The notes beneath the pieces are model-generated. The model saw only the letters and a program-made list of their open reading frames with translations, had not been told where the DNA came from and searched no databases. This document shows positions 18,610 to 29,624 of a stretch of 64,000 nucleotides of DNA, in pieces. This DNA comes from Vibrio sp. 10N.261.45.E2 (GTDB lineage: Bacteria; Pseudomonadota; Gammaproteobacteria; Enterobacterales; Vibrionaceae), in NCBI RefSeq assembly GCF_002875705.1, contig NZ_MCZZ01000123.1, positions 69,184 to 133,183 of the forward strand. The letters are read 5' to 3'. How positions within the stretch are numbered: the stretch's first letter is position 1; every line of letters starts with the position of its first letter. Made by a program: the position numbers and the translations under genes.

Positions 18610-18833
18610 TTCTTTTAAAAGCGCAACTTAGTAGAAACGACATCTAACCTTAATGTTTCTAACGACGATTATGAACTTCAGCGATTTACCGAGGCTCACA
18701 AAAGTCATTTTTGAACCTTTTTCTTTCCATTTAGGTCAAAAATGGCCAATTTAGTCGGATTACTGCTGGATAGGTAACGTATAAGAGACGTATTATTGCT
18801 GCGTCTATTCAATTACTAAAAATAAAGCAACAC

Positions 18834-19733
18834 ATGCACACCACTACGCCAATAAAGAAATGCTCTGAAACCAATAACCTAACATTACGTTTAGAGCACA
18901 GAGACCTGCGAGCTAACCCTGAAGATATGCTGCTAGCTCTGCACTGCTATACCAAAGGTTACCGCCACTTCATTGAATTAATTGGGCAGCAAATTGAACC
19001 CGATTCCGAATCAGTTTTTTTATTCGATCATGTTGAACGTGGTTCCATCAAGTTAATTAATAAGGTTGGTTATAAAGGCGGTGTTTTAGATTTTATTGCT
19101 TTACAACTAACCAAACTGCTACTTAATGATGCAACTGAGGATAACTTAGAGCAAAAGGCTCAAGAAATTGAACAAGAAACATCAGCCTTTTTAAAAAGTC
19201 ATAACACATTTGCGACTAATATAGTCGACCCTTATATTGACCGTATTTCTTTAGCCGAAGTGATGAATGATATATCTACCGGTGGAGAAATGCTTATGGA
19301 TCAAGAGCATTTTGAAGTATCTGCAAACGAGTCATCTTCGAGCAATAAAGTATACAAGTTTGACCCTGGATTTAGATCTCATATCTCGATGGCAGACTTA
19401 AAGAAATCCCAACCAGAGCCCTTTAATGGCAAAGACACTATTATCGCAATCAAGCCCTGTAATATTGGGACTGGCTCTTGGTACGTAAAAAGTATCATTT
19501 CTCAAAGACAATTTTTCGTGAAGATAGTTGATCATGAATGGCTTAGTAAGTACCAATCTGGAAAAATGGCAGTAGTAAGAGCAAACGATCTAATTCGTGT
19601 AAACTTGATTTGTGATGTGGTTGTTAGCTCATCTGGAAACACTCGAAACGCTAATGCAATTATTAACCACGTTCATAGCGTCGAACGTGACAAGTTTATT
19701 AGTTCGGACAGTCAAGCAAATCTATTTGAATGA
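18834..19733 (+). CDS. Unknown 299-residue soluble protein of a two-gene cassette
   Basis: I do not recognise a family. The protein has no signal or membrane span. The N-terminal half contains LLALHCYTKGYRHFIELIGQ and a segment DHVERGSIKLINKV (about residues 66-79), then a charged helical region with EEN-rich turns. The C-terminal half (about 195-290) looks beta-rich (GTGSWYVKSIISQRQFFVKIVDHEWL, residues 217-242) and may be a separate domain. The codon use is A+T-rich relative to the core genes on either side. Its TGA overlaps the ATG of the next gene, so the two are translated together. Function is unknown; an accessory role such as defence or toxin control is speculation. Confidence 0.75.
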   Translation: MHTTTPIKKCSETNNLTLRLEHRDLRANPEDMLLALHCYTKGYRHFIELIGQQIEPDSESVFLFDHVERGSIKLINKVGYKGGVLDFIALQLTKLLLNDATEDNLEQKAQEIEQETSAFLKSHNTFATNIVDPYIDRISLAEVMNDISTGGEMLMDQEHFEVSANESSSSNKVYKFDPGFRSHISMADLKKSQPEPFNGKDTIIAIKPCNIGTGSWYVKSIISQRQFFVKIVDHEWLSKYQSGKMAVVRANDLIRVNLICDVVVSSSGNTRNANAIINHVHSVERDKFISSDSQANLFE

Positions 19734-20113
19734 AAAAGTTTCTAGCAAGCTACATTTTTATACTTGTGCCTTTCGTTATTTTATTGGTAACGAAGTTAGC
19801 TACATCAAAACCAATGGAGATTCTGACATCTACAGATTGGTCTGTAGCTAGTTTCATGATGATTGCTCAATCACTAGGAATCATCATATGTGACTCTAAT
19901 GGAAGCAAAAACATAAACTCACAAGGGTTGCTTATTTTTATCGGTTTAACAATTATTCTTTTGATTCTTTGTGGAGGGGTTTATGCGTATTCTCTTATAA
20001 ACCCAGAGAGTGTGTTTAGTTACATCCAACCAGTTATTTTTGCTTTGTCATCTTTTTGGTTAGTTATCGCTTACAAAACGAGCGATTTTTTGAAAAAAGC
20101 AGCTAGAGATTAA
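19730..20113 (+). CDS. Unknown four-helix membrane protein of the cassette
   Basis: The 127-residue product is very hydrophobic, with likely spans at about 5-22, 38-54, 67-88 and 98-114, and short charged ends (MKK and SDFLKKAARD). No family is recognised. The ATG overlaps the upstream stop (ATGA), so expression is coupled to the soluble partner. A soluble regulator or sensor joined to a small membrane protein is a layout seen in several toxin-like and defence modules, but nothing in the sequence proves this. A terminator-like hairpin follows. Confidence 0.75.
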   Translation: MKKFLASYIFILVPFVILLVTKLATSKPMEILTSTDWSVASFMMIAQSLGIIICDSNGSKNINSQGLLIFIGLTIILLILCGGVYAYSLINPESVFSYIQPVIFALSSFWLVIAYKTSDFLKKAARD

Positions 20114-20133
20114 ACAAAGCATCAAGTACTAAA

Positions 20134-20170
20134 AGCCGAATCTACTCACAACAGGTTCGGCTCTTTGTTT
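20134..20170 (+). terminator. Terminator after the two-gene cassette
   Basis: AGCCGAA (20134-20140) pairs with TTCGGCT (20156-20162) around a 15-nt loop, followed by CTTTGTTT. Confidence 0.65.
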
Positions 20171-21581
<1,411 letters not shown>

Positions 21582-21662
21582 ATCTGAGATTGCAGATTTG
21601 ATTATCGGTGCTCTCGCCTCAGTAGATGCAGGGCGTCATCACATTTTGTTGTAAATCCCTAG

Positions 21663-21694
21663 AGCCCAGTGGTATATCCACTGGGCTTTCTTTT
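21663..21694 (+). terminator. Terminator between trxB and cydD
   Basis: AGCCCAGTGG (21663-21672) and CCACTGGGCT (21678-21687) pair perfectly around TATAT, followed by TTCTTTT. Confidence 0.9.
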
Positions 21695-21695
21695 G

Positions 21696-21734
21696 TATAC
21701 TAGCCGCCCTCAACAAATAATAATTATCATTAAG
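21696..21734 (+). promoter_or_regulatory. cydD promoter region with Fur-like box
   Basis: A -10 candidate TATACT (21696-21701) lies just after the trxB terminator. AATAATAATTATCATTAAG (21716-21734) agrees with the 19-bp Fur consensus at 14 positions. The region is A+T-rich, so a chance match is quite possible. Confidence 0.35.
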
Positions 21735-21742
21735 CCTTCATA

Positions 21743-23527
21743 ATGGATAAGAAAAAACAACGCAGCTTGAACAAGTGGCTTAAGCAACAGAGTAAGTTAG
21801 CGAAACGCTGGCTTATGATTGCGATTAGCCTTGGCGTACTTTCAAGCGTGTTTTTAATTGCTCAAGCAGCTCTTCTCGCCTCTATTCTTCACCAGCTGAT
21901 CATCGAGAATGTCGATAAATCTGAACTGGTTGGTCATTTTGCTGGCTTGGCACTTTCGGTCGTTGGCCGTGCGGGCTGTACATGGGGTCGTGAAATCGCA
22001 GGTTATCGCTGTGGTGAACAGATCCGTGTTTACATTAGGCAGCTCATTCTCGATAAGTTACGCGAACTTGGCCCTGCTTACATCAAAGGTAAGCCTGCAG
22101 GTACGTGGGCAACCTTGTTGCTAGAACAAGTTGAAGACATGCAAGACTTCTTCTCTCGTTACTTACCTCAGATGTCTCTGTCGGTAATGATTCCGTTCAT
22201 TATTTTGGTCGTGGTGTTCCCAGTAAACTGGGCGGCTGGCCTTATCTTCTTGCTGACTGCGCCACTGGTACCGATGTTCATGGCACTTGTAGGTATGAAA
22301 GCGGCCGATGCAAACCGTAAAAACTTCAAAGCGCTTCAGCGTCTTTCAGGTCACTTTTACGACCGTTTGCAATCCATGACAACGATTCGTCTTTTCGACC
22401 GTACTAGCGCTGAAACAGAAGTATTGAAAGGTGCATCAGAGGTGTTCAGAACGCGCACCATGGATGTATTGAAGATCGCTTTCTTGTCTTCTGCTGTGCT
22501 TGAGTTCTTCACGTCTATCTCTATCGCGATGACGGCGGTTTACTTTGGTTTCACTTACATCGGCGAGCTTAACTTCGGTCACTACGGCGTTGGCATTACT
22601 TTATTCGCTGGTTTGTTTATCCTTATCTTGGCACCTGAATTTTACCAACCTCTGCGCGACTTAGGTACGTTCTACCACGCGAAGCAACAAGCGGTGGGTG
22701 CTGCCGAGAGTATTGTCGAGTTCCTAGAAACCGACATCACTAAGGTTAAATCAGGTGACACTCAACTAGACCCAGCTCAAGGCATCAATATTGAAGCTCA
22801 AGATCTGAAAGTATTGAGCCCTGAAGGAGTTCAACTGGTTGGCCCTATCTCGTTTGCACTGAATACTCGCCAGTCGACTGCATTAGTTGGCCCAAGTGGT
22901 GCGGGTAAAACAAGTTTGATCAACGCCATTCTTGGTTTCATGCCTTATGAAGGAAGCTTGAAAATCAATGGCGTTGAATTGCGTGATTTAGATTTGGCAT
23001 CTTGGCGTAAGACGATCAGCTGGGTTGGTCAAAACCCATTGTTACTTCACGGCAGCATTCGTGACAACGTCACTCTAGGTAAGCAAGATATCACTGACCA
23101 AACTGTTCAAAACGCACTAGAGCAATCTTTTGCTAACGAATTTGTAAACGAGCATGGCTTGGATTACATGATTTCTGACCGTTCGGGTGGCCTGTCTGTT
23201 GGTCAATCTCAGCGTTTAGCTTTGGCTCGTGCAATGATTCAAGACGGTCAATTCTGGTTGTTAGATGAACCTACTGCCAGCCTAGATACTCGCAGTGAAC
23301 AGCTCGTGATGAAAGGCATCAACAGCAACATCGAAAGTCGCACTGCCCTGCTTGTGACGCACCAACTGGCTCCTCTTCAATCGGTCGATAACATTCTGGT
23401 TATGCGCGATGGTGGTCTTGTTGAACAAGGTCATTACTCTAAGCTTTCGACTGCGGGTGGTTTATTCGAAGAGATGCTAAACGCGAACTTAGCTCAACAA
23501 GACAATAAGGGTAATTTAGATGCGTGA
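21743..23527 (+). CDS. cydD: ABC exporter subunit CydD (glutathione/cysteine)
   Basis: CydD and CydC form an inner-membrane ABC exporter of cysteine and glutathione needed for cytochrome bd assembly. The 594-residue half-transporter has six membrane spans (about 20-330). It is followed by an ATPase domain with Walker A GPSGAGKTS (about 383-391), signature LSVGQSQR, Walker B FWLLDEPTA and the switch His in LLVTHQL. The heme-responsive role in periplasmic redox poise is known from E. coli. It overlaps cydC by 8 bp. Confidence 0.94.
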   Translation: MDKKKQRSLNKWLKQQSKLAKRWLMIAISLGVLSSVFLIAQAALLASILHQLIIENVDKSELVGHFAGLALSVVGRAGCTWGREIAGYRCGEQIRVYIRQLILDKLRELGPAYIKGKPAGTWATLLLEQVEDMQDFFSRYLPQMSLSVMIPFIILVVVFPVNWAAGLIFLLTAPLVPMFMALVGMKAADANRKNFKALQRLSGHFYDRLQSMTTIRLFDRTSAETEVLKGASEVFRTRTMDVLKIAFLSSAVLEFFTSISIAMTAVYFGFTYIGELNFGHYGVGITLFAGLFILILAPEFYQPLRDLGTFYHAKQQAVGAAESIVEFLETDITKVKSGDTQLDPAQGINIEAQDLKVLSPEGVQLVGPISFALNTRQSTALVGPSGAGKTSLINAILGFMPYEGSLKINGVELRDLDLASWRKTISWVGQNPLLLHGSIRDNVTLGKQDITDQTVQNALEQSFANEFVNEHGLDYMISDRSGGLSVGQSQRLALARAMIQDGQFWLLDEPTASLDTRSEQLVMKGINSNIESRTALLVTHQLAPLQSVDNILVMRDGGLVEQGHYSKLSTAGGLFEEMLNANLAQQDNKGNLDA

Positions 23528-25241
23528 TTTACTGCCTTACCTGAAACTCTATAAAAAGCATTGGTTTGGCCTATCGCTAGGCATGCTACTGGCTTTTGCT
23601 ACTCTTTCGGCTTCTATCGGCTTGTTAACGCTATCAGGTTGGTTCATTTCAGCTTCTGCAGTTGCAGGCCTTACGATTGCACGTGAAACCTTCAACTACA
23701 TGCTACCGGGTGGTGGTGTGCGTGGTTTGGCAATGAGCCGTACTGCGGGTCGTTGGGGTGAACGCGTCGTGAGCCACAATGCAACATTCAAACTGTTAAC
23801 TGATTTACGTATTTTCTTCTTCAAGAAGCTGGCTCCGCTGATCCCAGGTCGTATCTCAAACCTTCGTGATGCTGACCTTCTCAACCGTTTGGTTGCTGAT
23901 GTCGATGCAATGGACCACGTTTACCTACGCTTAGTAAGCCCTGTGACGGTTGGTGTGTTTGGTATCTTCTTCCTGACTCTGTTCTTGATGTGGTTTGATA
24001 CTTCATTAGGCCTGATCTTAGGTTCTATCCTGCTTATCATGCTGTTGGTTTGGCCTGTCTTGTTCTACAAGCTGGGGAAACGTAACGGTGGTGAGCTGAC
24101 ACAGAACAAAGCAGATCTTCGTGTTACCACTCTGGATTGGATTGAAGGCTACAGCGAACTGACTCTGTTCGGTGCAGAAGAGCGTTACCGTAATGCGATT
24201 CTAGAGACACAACACAAGCTGATGGCGAATCAGTTTGTGAACGCTAACCTAACAGGTATGGCTTCAGCTGCGCTAATGCTGTTCAACGGTTTGACGCTGG
24301 TTCTTATGCTTTGGCTGGCGGCTGACGGCGTGGGTGGTAATGCACCAGACCCGTTCATCGCGCTAATGGCGTTCGCTACTATGGCAAGTTTTGAGCTATT
24401 AATGCCAATCGCAGGCGCGTTCCAGCATTTAGGTCAGACTCTGTCTTCAGCTCGTCGCTTGAACGAAGTGATTCTGTCAGAGCCTGAAGTTCAGTTCGCG
24501 GAAGAGAAGCTCGACATCAACAAGCCGCTTGATATTACGTTCTCAAACGTAACGTTCAACTACCCTGATTCTGAGCGCAGTGTTCTGAACGCTGTCGACC
24601 TAACAATCCCGGCTACCAACAAGGTTGCGATTGTGGGTCAAACGGGTTCTGGTAAGTCGACACTGATTCAGCTTCTAACTCGATACTGGGATCCTAAGAA
24701 AGGTTACATCTCTATCGCGGGCATTGAGCTGACACAATGGAACGAGTCACAACTGCGTGAATCTATCAGTGTGGTAAGCCAGCGCGTCGACATTTTGAAT
24801 GGTACTCTCCGTGACAACTTGTTGATTGCAAGACCAGAAGCGACCGATGATCACTTAGCGAATATCCTTAAAGACGTTGGCCTAGAAAAACTGCTTGAGA
24901 ACAACGCGCTTGATAGCTGGTTAGGTGATGGTGGTCGTCAACTGTCTGGTGGTGAGAAGCGCCGTATTGGTATCGCACGTGCGATTCTTCATGATGCCCC
25001 TATCCTGCTTCTTGATGAGCCTACAGAAGGCTTAGATAAGCAAACAGAGCAGAGCATTATGGCACTGTTCGAGAAGCACTTTGAAGGCAAGACGGTTATC
25101 TTCATTACGCACCGCTTGATTGGTCTGGAATCGATGGATTCTATCGTTCTGATTGAACAAGGCGAGATTGTAGAACACGGCTCTCACGAGACGCTGCTAA
25201 ACGAAGAAGGACGTTACTTCCAACTTCGTCAGGCAATCTAG
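23520..25241 (+). CDS. cydC: ABC exporter subunit CydC
   Basis: This is the second half of the CydDC exporter, 573 residues, with six spans (about 15-310). The C-terminal ATPase has Walker A GQTGSGKST, signature LSGGEKRR, Walker B ILLLDEPTEGLD and H-loop FITHRL. Its start lies inside the end of cydD (8-bp overlap), so the two are made in equal amounts. Loss of this pair in E. coli abolishes cytochrome bd. No cydAB genes lie in this window. Confidence 0.94.
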   Translation: MRDLLPYLKLYKKHWFGLSLGMLLAFATLSASIGLLTLSGWFISASAVAGLTIARETFNYMLPGGGVRGLAMSRTAGRWGERVVSHNATFKLLTDLRIFFFKKLAPLIPGRISNLRDADLLNRLVADVDAMDHVYLRLVSPVTVGVFGIFFLTLFLMWFDTSLGLILGSILLIMLLVWPVLFYKLGKRNGGELTQNKADLRVTTLDWIEGYSELTLFGAEERYRNAILETQHKLMANQFVNANLTGMASAALMLFNGLTLVLMLWLAADGVGGNAPDPFIALMAFATMASFELLMPIAGAFQHLGQTLSSARRLNEVILSEPEVQFAEEKLDINKPLDITFSNVTFNYPDSERSVLNAVDLTIPATNKVAIVGQTGSGKSTLIQLLTRYWDPKKGYISIAGIELTQWNESQLRESISVVSQRVDILNGTLRDNLLIARPEATDDHLANILKDVGLEKLLENNALDSWLGDGGRQLSGGEKRRIGIARAILHDAPILLLDEPTEGLDKQTEQSIMALFEKHFEGKTVIFITHRLIGLESMDSIVLIEQGEIVEHGSHETLLNEEGRYFQLRQAI

Positions 25242-25271
25242 CTTCTCATAAATTATAAAGAAAACCATTCT

Positions 25272-25300
25272 AAGCCCGAGTTTATACTCGGGCTTTTTAT
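25272..25300 (+). terminator. Terminator after cydC
   Basis: AAGCCCGAGT (25272-25281) pairs perfectly with ACTCGGGCTT (25286-25295) around TTAT, then TTTAT. Confidence 0.9.
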
Positions 25301-25530
25301 TGTCTGTGATTCTACTGGAGTACACCCTTATTCCATACGCTGACAAGCCACTCCCAATAACTACAGACCTTGATGCAAAGACCCAAACAGCTTAACAACG
25401 CCAAGCTAGCGCCCTTGGGATGGTTAAGTTTATGAAGCAGTACTTCCCGACTCGTGTGGCCCTTAAAGCTAAGTTTTCAGGTTATCCGAACAACTAGTTT
25501 GAGTTCATAACTCTAACTAGCACGCACAAA
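25301..25530. other. Intergenic region with a 25-codon open frame
   Basis: The space between cydC and the chemoreceptor gene carries a plus-strand frame at 25420-25497 (MVKFMKQYFPTRVALKAKF..., 25 codons) with no proper ribosome site. It could be a small peptide or a scrap of an older gene. I see no promoter for it. Confidence 0.25.
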
Positions 25531-25561
25531 AAAGCCGAATGTGATAATCACATTCGGCTTT
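25527..25561 (-). terminator. Terminator of the chemoreceptor gene
   Basis: AAAGCCGAATGTGA (25531-25544) pairs perfectly with TCACATTCGGCTTT (25548-25561). The T-run follows on the minus strand. Confidence 0.92.
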
Positions 25562-25579
25562 CAAATTACGAGTTAGCGC

Positions 25580-27463
25580 TTACAGCTTGAAGCGGCTGAT
25601 TTCGCTCTCTAGCTCGTGAGACAGTTCAGACAGCTGAGCAGCTTGCTCTGCCGCTTGGTGTGCTTCGTCAGCTAGCTCGTTAGACACGTCACGGATTCCT
25701 TCAGTGTTACGAGTAATCTCCGACGTTACAGACGCTTGCTCTTCTGCAGCAGAAGCAATCTGTGTTGCCATGTCGCTGATGCGTTCAACAGCTGCATGAA
25801 TTTGCGTTAGGCTCGCTGCCGCTGAGTTAGCGTCATCAACACTGGTTTCAGCAAGCGTACGGCTATCGTTCATGATGTTAACCGCTTTGCCTGTCGTGCC
25901 TTGCAGCAATTCGATAGTCTGTTGAATCTCTTGCGTTGAACCGTGTGTACGTTGGCTCAGAACACGAACTTCATCCGCTACTACTGCGAAACCGCGGCCT
26001 TGCTCACCGGCACGTGCTGCTTCAATCGCCGCATTAAGTGCAAGTAGGTTCGTTTGTTCAGCGATACCTTGAATGTTCGACAGGATAGCATTGATGCTAT
26101 TACCGTGCTCTTCAAGTTCTAGAATCACGTTGGTTGCGATTTGAACTTCTTGAGCAAGGTTTTGGATAGAGCTTTGAGTCTGTGTTACTTGACCAGTACC
26201 GTGCTCACACGCGCCAACGGCTTCAGATGAGTTCTGTGCAGTGTGGTCTGCATTACCCGCGATCTCTTGTGTTGCTGCAGCCATTTCGTTAACGGCCGTC
26301 GCTACCATGTTGATCTCGTCTTGCTGCATTTGGATACGAGCACTACGTTCTTCAGCTTGAGAAGCCGTTTGACGAGCTTGGTTGCCTAGCGCAGCAGATA
26401 CTTCGCTTAGCTTGATCACCATGGTGTGCATGTTGCCCACAAAACGGTTGAAGTTTTCAGCAAGCTTACCGATTTCGTCGTCACTCTTAGGCTCAAGACG
26501 TTGAGTAAGGTCACCCTCACCTGAAGCAATTTCTTCAAGTGCTGCCGAAACGCGGTTTAGGTCGCGGAATAGGAAGCTCACTAACCAAGACACGAGTACG
26601 ATTACGATTAGGGTAATAACGATAGCAGTGATGATCAGCTGAGTAAGTAGCGTTGAGTGGTTCGCTTCTTCTGTTGCTTTATCCATCTGAACTGCGAAGA
26701 TCCAGTTAGTGTTAGGTACCTTCGTGAAGTAAAGCAGCTTCTCAGCGCCACGTTCTTTAATGATCTCGATGCTACCGGTACGCACTGCGTTCTCGATGAT
26801 AGGCATAGAGATATCGTTTGAAAGCTGGCTCACTGGCTTTAAGCTGAGTGCTGAATCTGGATGCGCTAGGAATGTGCCGTCAGAGGCATCAATTAGCATT
26901 GCGTAAGCGTTGTCACCCACATCTAGGCTGATTACATCGTTAACCAATTGGTCGATAAGTACGTCCGCACCTACTACGCCAACAAGCTGGCCATTGTGGC
27001 GAACAGGTTCTGCGATAGTTACTAACAGTGCTTTAGTGATGGCATCTTGGTAAGCTGTGGTAATGATTTGCTTACCTGCTGCGTTTGCTTCTTGGTACCA
27101 AGGACGTTGACGTGGATCGTAATCTGCGCGATTACGTTCAGGGTGTGAACGGTACATTCCGCCTTCTGGAGTACCTAAAAAGATATCGTCAAAGCCACCC
27201 GCTACACGAGCTTGCTTAAGGAAAGGAACAACATCACTTTCTCGTGAAAACTCATTAAATGCTGATGCGATATCGGTACGGATATCAATCCAGTTTTTAA
27301 TACCTTCAGATGCTGCTTCAGATACGCTCTCAGCTCGTAGGTATACGCCATTACGAGTCTGTTCAAATAATTGGTTTGCTGATAACCAAGTCAACGCCGT
27401 TGCCATTACGACAACAGCAGATAAGCTTGCACCTATCAACTTCTGTTTAAGTGTTAGTTTCAT
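25580..27463 (-). CDS. Methyl-accepting chemotaxis protein with dCache sensor
   Basis: The 627-residue receptor has a first span (about 5-25), a periplasmic double-Cache domain (about 30-270), a second span, a HAMP domain and a long signalling coiled coil. The conserved hairpin tip is present ([20 protein letters not shown], about 472-491). In the distal Cache pocket the stretch [12 protein letters not shown] fits the pattern seen in amino-acid-binding dCache sensors, so attraction to amino acids is a fair guess. I start at the ATG at 27463; a GTG four codons earlier has no better ribosome site. No che genes are near, as is usual for Vibrio receptors. Confidence 0.9.
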   Translation of the reverse strand: MKLTLKQKLIGASLSAVVVMATALTWLSANQLFEQTRNGVYLRAESVSEAASEGIKNWIDIRTDIASAFNEFSRESDVVPFLKQARVAGGFDDIFLGTPEGGMYRSHPERNRADYDPRQRPWYQEANAAGKQIITTAYQDAITKALLVTIAEPVRHNGQLVGVVGADVLIDQLVNDVISLDVGDNAYAMLIDASDGTFLAHPDSALSLKPVSQLSNDISMPIIENAVRTGSIEIIKERGAEKLLYFTKVPNTNWIFAVQMDKATEEANHSTLLTQLIITAIVITLIVIVLVSWLVSFLFRDLNRVSAALEEIASGEGDLTQRLEPKSDDEIGKLAENFNRFVGNMHTMVIKLSEVSAALGNQARQTASQAEERSARIQMQQDEINMVATAVNEMAAATQEIAGNADHTAQNSSEAVGACEHGTGQVTQTQSSIQNLAQEVQIATNVILELEEHGNSINAILSNIQGIAEQTNLLALNAAIEAARAGEQGRGFAVVADEVRVLSQRTHGSTQEIQQTIELLQGTTGKAVNIMNDSRTLAETSVDDANSAAASLTQIHAAVERISDMATQIASAAEEQASVTSEITRNTEGIRDVSNELADEAHQAAEQAAQLSELSHELESEISRFKL

Positions 27464-27694
27464 TCTAAGCTTCACGAGTGGTGGGAAATCCCGCGCATAC
27501 TACCCAATATGAGTATTAAATTCGAGCAATTTTATAATTTAATAGCGGAATATAATATTAGGCAAACCATTGACTTAGATAATGCCAATTACTTGGCTTT
27601 TCGCCAAATTAAAGGCGCTATTTTGAGTGCAATTCAACCGAAATATACAGATCGTCACACTATAAAAATAACCATTCACACAGAAAAATAGACA

Positions 27695-27727
27695 CAAAAA
27701 AGGCAGGAGAGTTTCCTCGCCTGCCTT
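27695..27727 (-). terminator. Terminator of the first BCCT gene
   Basis: AAGGCAGG (27700-27707) pairs with CCTGCCTT (27720-27727). The T-run (TTTTTTG) is on the minus strand, pointing to the leftward carrier gene. Confidence 0.85.
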
Positions 27728-27781
27728 CGTATTATTTATCGTCCAACCGCATATAAAACACGGCTGATTAAGCCATAGGTC

Positions 27782-29353
27782 TTAGCGCTTTTCTGTACGC
27801 ATACCCATTAACAAACTCACACACATCAATAATAGAATGATGGTGAATGGCAATGCCGTCGATATTGCGCCCGCTTGCAGAGCCTGTACTGCTTCAGTAC
27901 CGCCGACCCACAATAGAGCTACAGCAATCGCGCCTTCAAGGAAAGCCCAGAACACACGTTGAGGCACAGGCGTATCAACTTTACCACCAGCAGTAATGCT
28001 GTCGATAACTAGAGAGCCTGAGTCAGACGATGTAATGAAGAATACTAGAACCAATACAACCGCAATAATTGATAGCAGAGTACCAAACGGCAGTGCATCA
28101 AACATTTGGAACATAGCTAGTGATACATCTGTTAGGCCGTCTTGACCAAGAATACCAACGTTATTCACGATTTGGTCAATCGCCATGCCACCGAATACTG
28201 ACATCCAGATGATAGTCACTGTAGTCGGTACAATCAGAACTGCTGTGATGAACTCACGAACCGTACGACCTTTAGAAACACGTGCGATAAACATACCTAC
28301 GAATGGAGACCATGAAATCCACCAAGCCCAGTAGAATACAGTCCAACCGTGCATCCACGTTTCATCTTCACGACCGTGAGGGTTGCTCAGAGGAATGATA
28401 TTTTCAATGTACGCCATCAATGTAGTTGGGATAGAGCCTAGTGTCACTGCGTAGCCGATTAGAGCCACTAAAATAAGCAGTAAGAAAGCAACCAGCATGT
28501 TGATGTTACTGATAACTTTAACGCCACCATCAATACCACGAAGTACTGATACTACCGCCAATAACGTCACCGCTGTAATCACAATAACTTGCAGCCCTAA
28601 GCCCGCTTCGATGCCGAATACATGCTGAATACCACTTGCCGCTTGTTGTGCACCAAGACCTAGCGATGTAGCCAGACCAAATAGCGTTGCAAGTACCGCA
28701 AGAATATCAACAATGTGACCAGCCCAACCCCAAGCTCTATCACCTAAAATTGGGTAAAAGATAGAACGGATTGAAAGAGGCAAACCCTTGTTGTAAGAGA
28801 AAAACGCAAGTGACAGTGCCACTACACCATAAATAGCCCAAGGGTGTAGACCCCAGTGATACATGGTTGCACCCAATGCCAATTTAGCCGCTTCTGGTGT
28901 ATTTGGTTCAACACCTAACGGAGTTTCAAACCAACCCGTGAAGTAAGCAGCAGGCTCAGCCACACTCCAGAACATCAAGCCGATACCCATACCTGCGGCA
29001 AACAGCATCGATAGCCAAGAGAAGAATGAGTAATCTGCCGTCGCATCAACACCACCAAGGCGGATTTTGCCGTATGGAGAAACAATCAAGCCCAAGCAGA
29101 AAATTACGAAAATATTACCCGACCAGATGAAAAGCCAATCAAACGAATTGATAATCTGGCCTTTAACGCCATCTAGTGCAGCCTTTGCTGAAGCGGTATC
29201 TGTAATAAGAACACCGATCAGGAACAAAGCGATAAGTCCCGCACTGATACCAAATACTGGGTTATGAACATCAAAACCCCATTTTTGGACGTTATCTTGA
29301 CCGACAGTGTAATCCGTACTGTCGATACTGTATTTATCTATACCTTTAGTCAT
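27782..29353 (-). CDS. BCCT-family betaine/choline/carnitine-type transporter
   Basis: A 523-residue carrier of the betaine/choline/carnitine family, with about 12 spans. The tryptophan-box and family signature are clear: GLMFWSVAEPAAYFTGW, and WTVFYWAWWISWSPFVGMFIARVSKGRT (read across about 332-359). Such carriers import compatible solutes with sodium. The substrate cannot be read; glycine betaine, choline, ectoine or DMSP are the options for a marine Vibrio. It lies next to a close paralogue sharing most of its sequence, each with its own terminator. Confidence 0.9.
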   Translation of the reverse strand: MTKGIDKYSIDSTDYTVGQDNVQKWGFDVHNPVFGISAGLIALFLIGVLITDTASAKAALDGVKGQIINSFDWLFIWSGNIFVIFCLGLIVSPYGKIRLGGVDATADYSFFSWLSMLFAAGMGIGLMFWSVAEPAAYFTGWFETPLGVEPNTPEAAKLALGATMYHWGLHPWAIYGVVALSLAFFSYNKGLPLSIRSIFYPILGDRAWGWAGHIVDILAVLATLFGLATSLGLGAQQAASGIQHVFGIEAGLGLQVIVITAVTLLAVVSVLRGIDGGVKVISNINMLVAFLLLILVALIGYAVTLGSIPTTLMAYIENIIPLSNPHGREDETWMHGWTVFYWAWWISWSPFVGMFIARVSKGRTVREFITAVLIVPTTVTIIWMSVFGGMAIDQIVNNVGILGQDGLTDVSLAMFQMFDALPFGTLLSIIAVVLVLVFFITSSDSGSLVIDSITAGGKVDTPVPQRVFWAFLEGAIAVALLWVGGTEAVQALQAGAISTALPFTIILLLMCVSLLMGMRTEKR

Positions 29354-29582
29354 TATCCCTCTCTACGGAATACTAATAGGGTCTGTTGACCTCGTATCCC
29401 TTACTTACCTGTGACTTAATTACAAACTCGAACCTACAATCCAAGTAGTACAAGCTGTTGTCACAATAATTCAAATACTTGGATGTCTGAAGTTTAGCAG
29501 GTTAACTTGTTGTTTTCAGTAAAGCAGAATCGGTTCGATTAAATTTCAAACAAAATTCACGTAATTACTCAAGTTTATGCCG
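29354..29582. other. Promoter region of the first BCCT gene
   Basis: The A+T-rich gap between the paralogues holds no ORF. No operator is recognised. It starts from a terminator at 29583, so the downstream carrier must have its own promoter here. Confidence 0.4.
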
Positions 29583-29610
29583 AAAAAAAGGCCGACCCCG
29601 TCGACCTTTT
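29583..29610 (-). terminator. Terminator of the second BCCT gene
   Basis: AAAGGCCGAC and GTCGACCTTT pair around CCC. The one odd pair is C-A on the plus strand but G-U on the minus strand, and the T-run is on the minus strand, so it works leftward. Confidence 0.85.
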
Positions 29611-29624
29611 CATGAAAAATACTT

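Noticed and set aside
25420..25497. Transposase remnant
   Set aside because: The 25-codon frame has no recognisable transposase motif and no flanking inverted repeats.
27509..27691. 60-codon plus-strand open frame between the chemoreceptor and BCCT genes
   Set aside because: It has no ribosome site, it is A+T-rich intergenic sequence, and it runs into a terminator belonging to the opposite strand. Not convincing as a gene.
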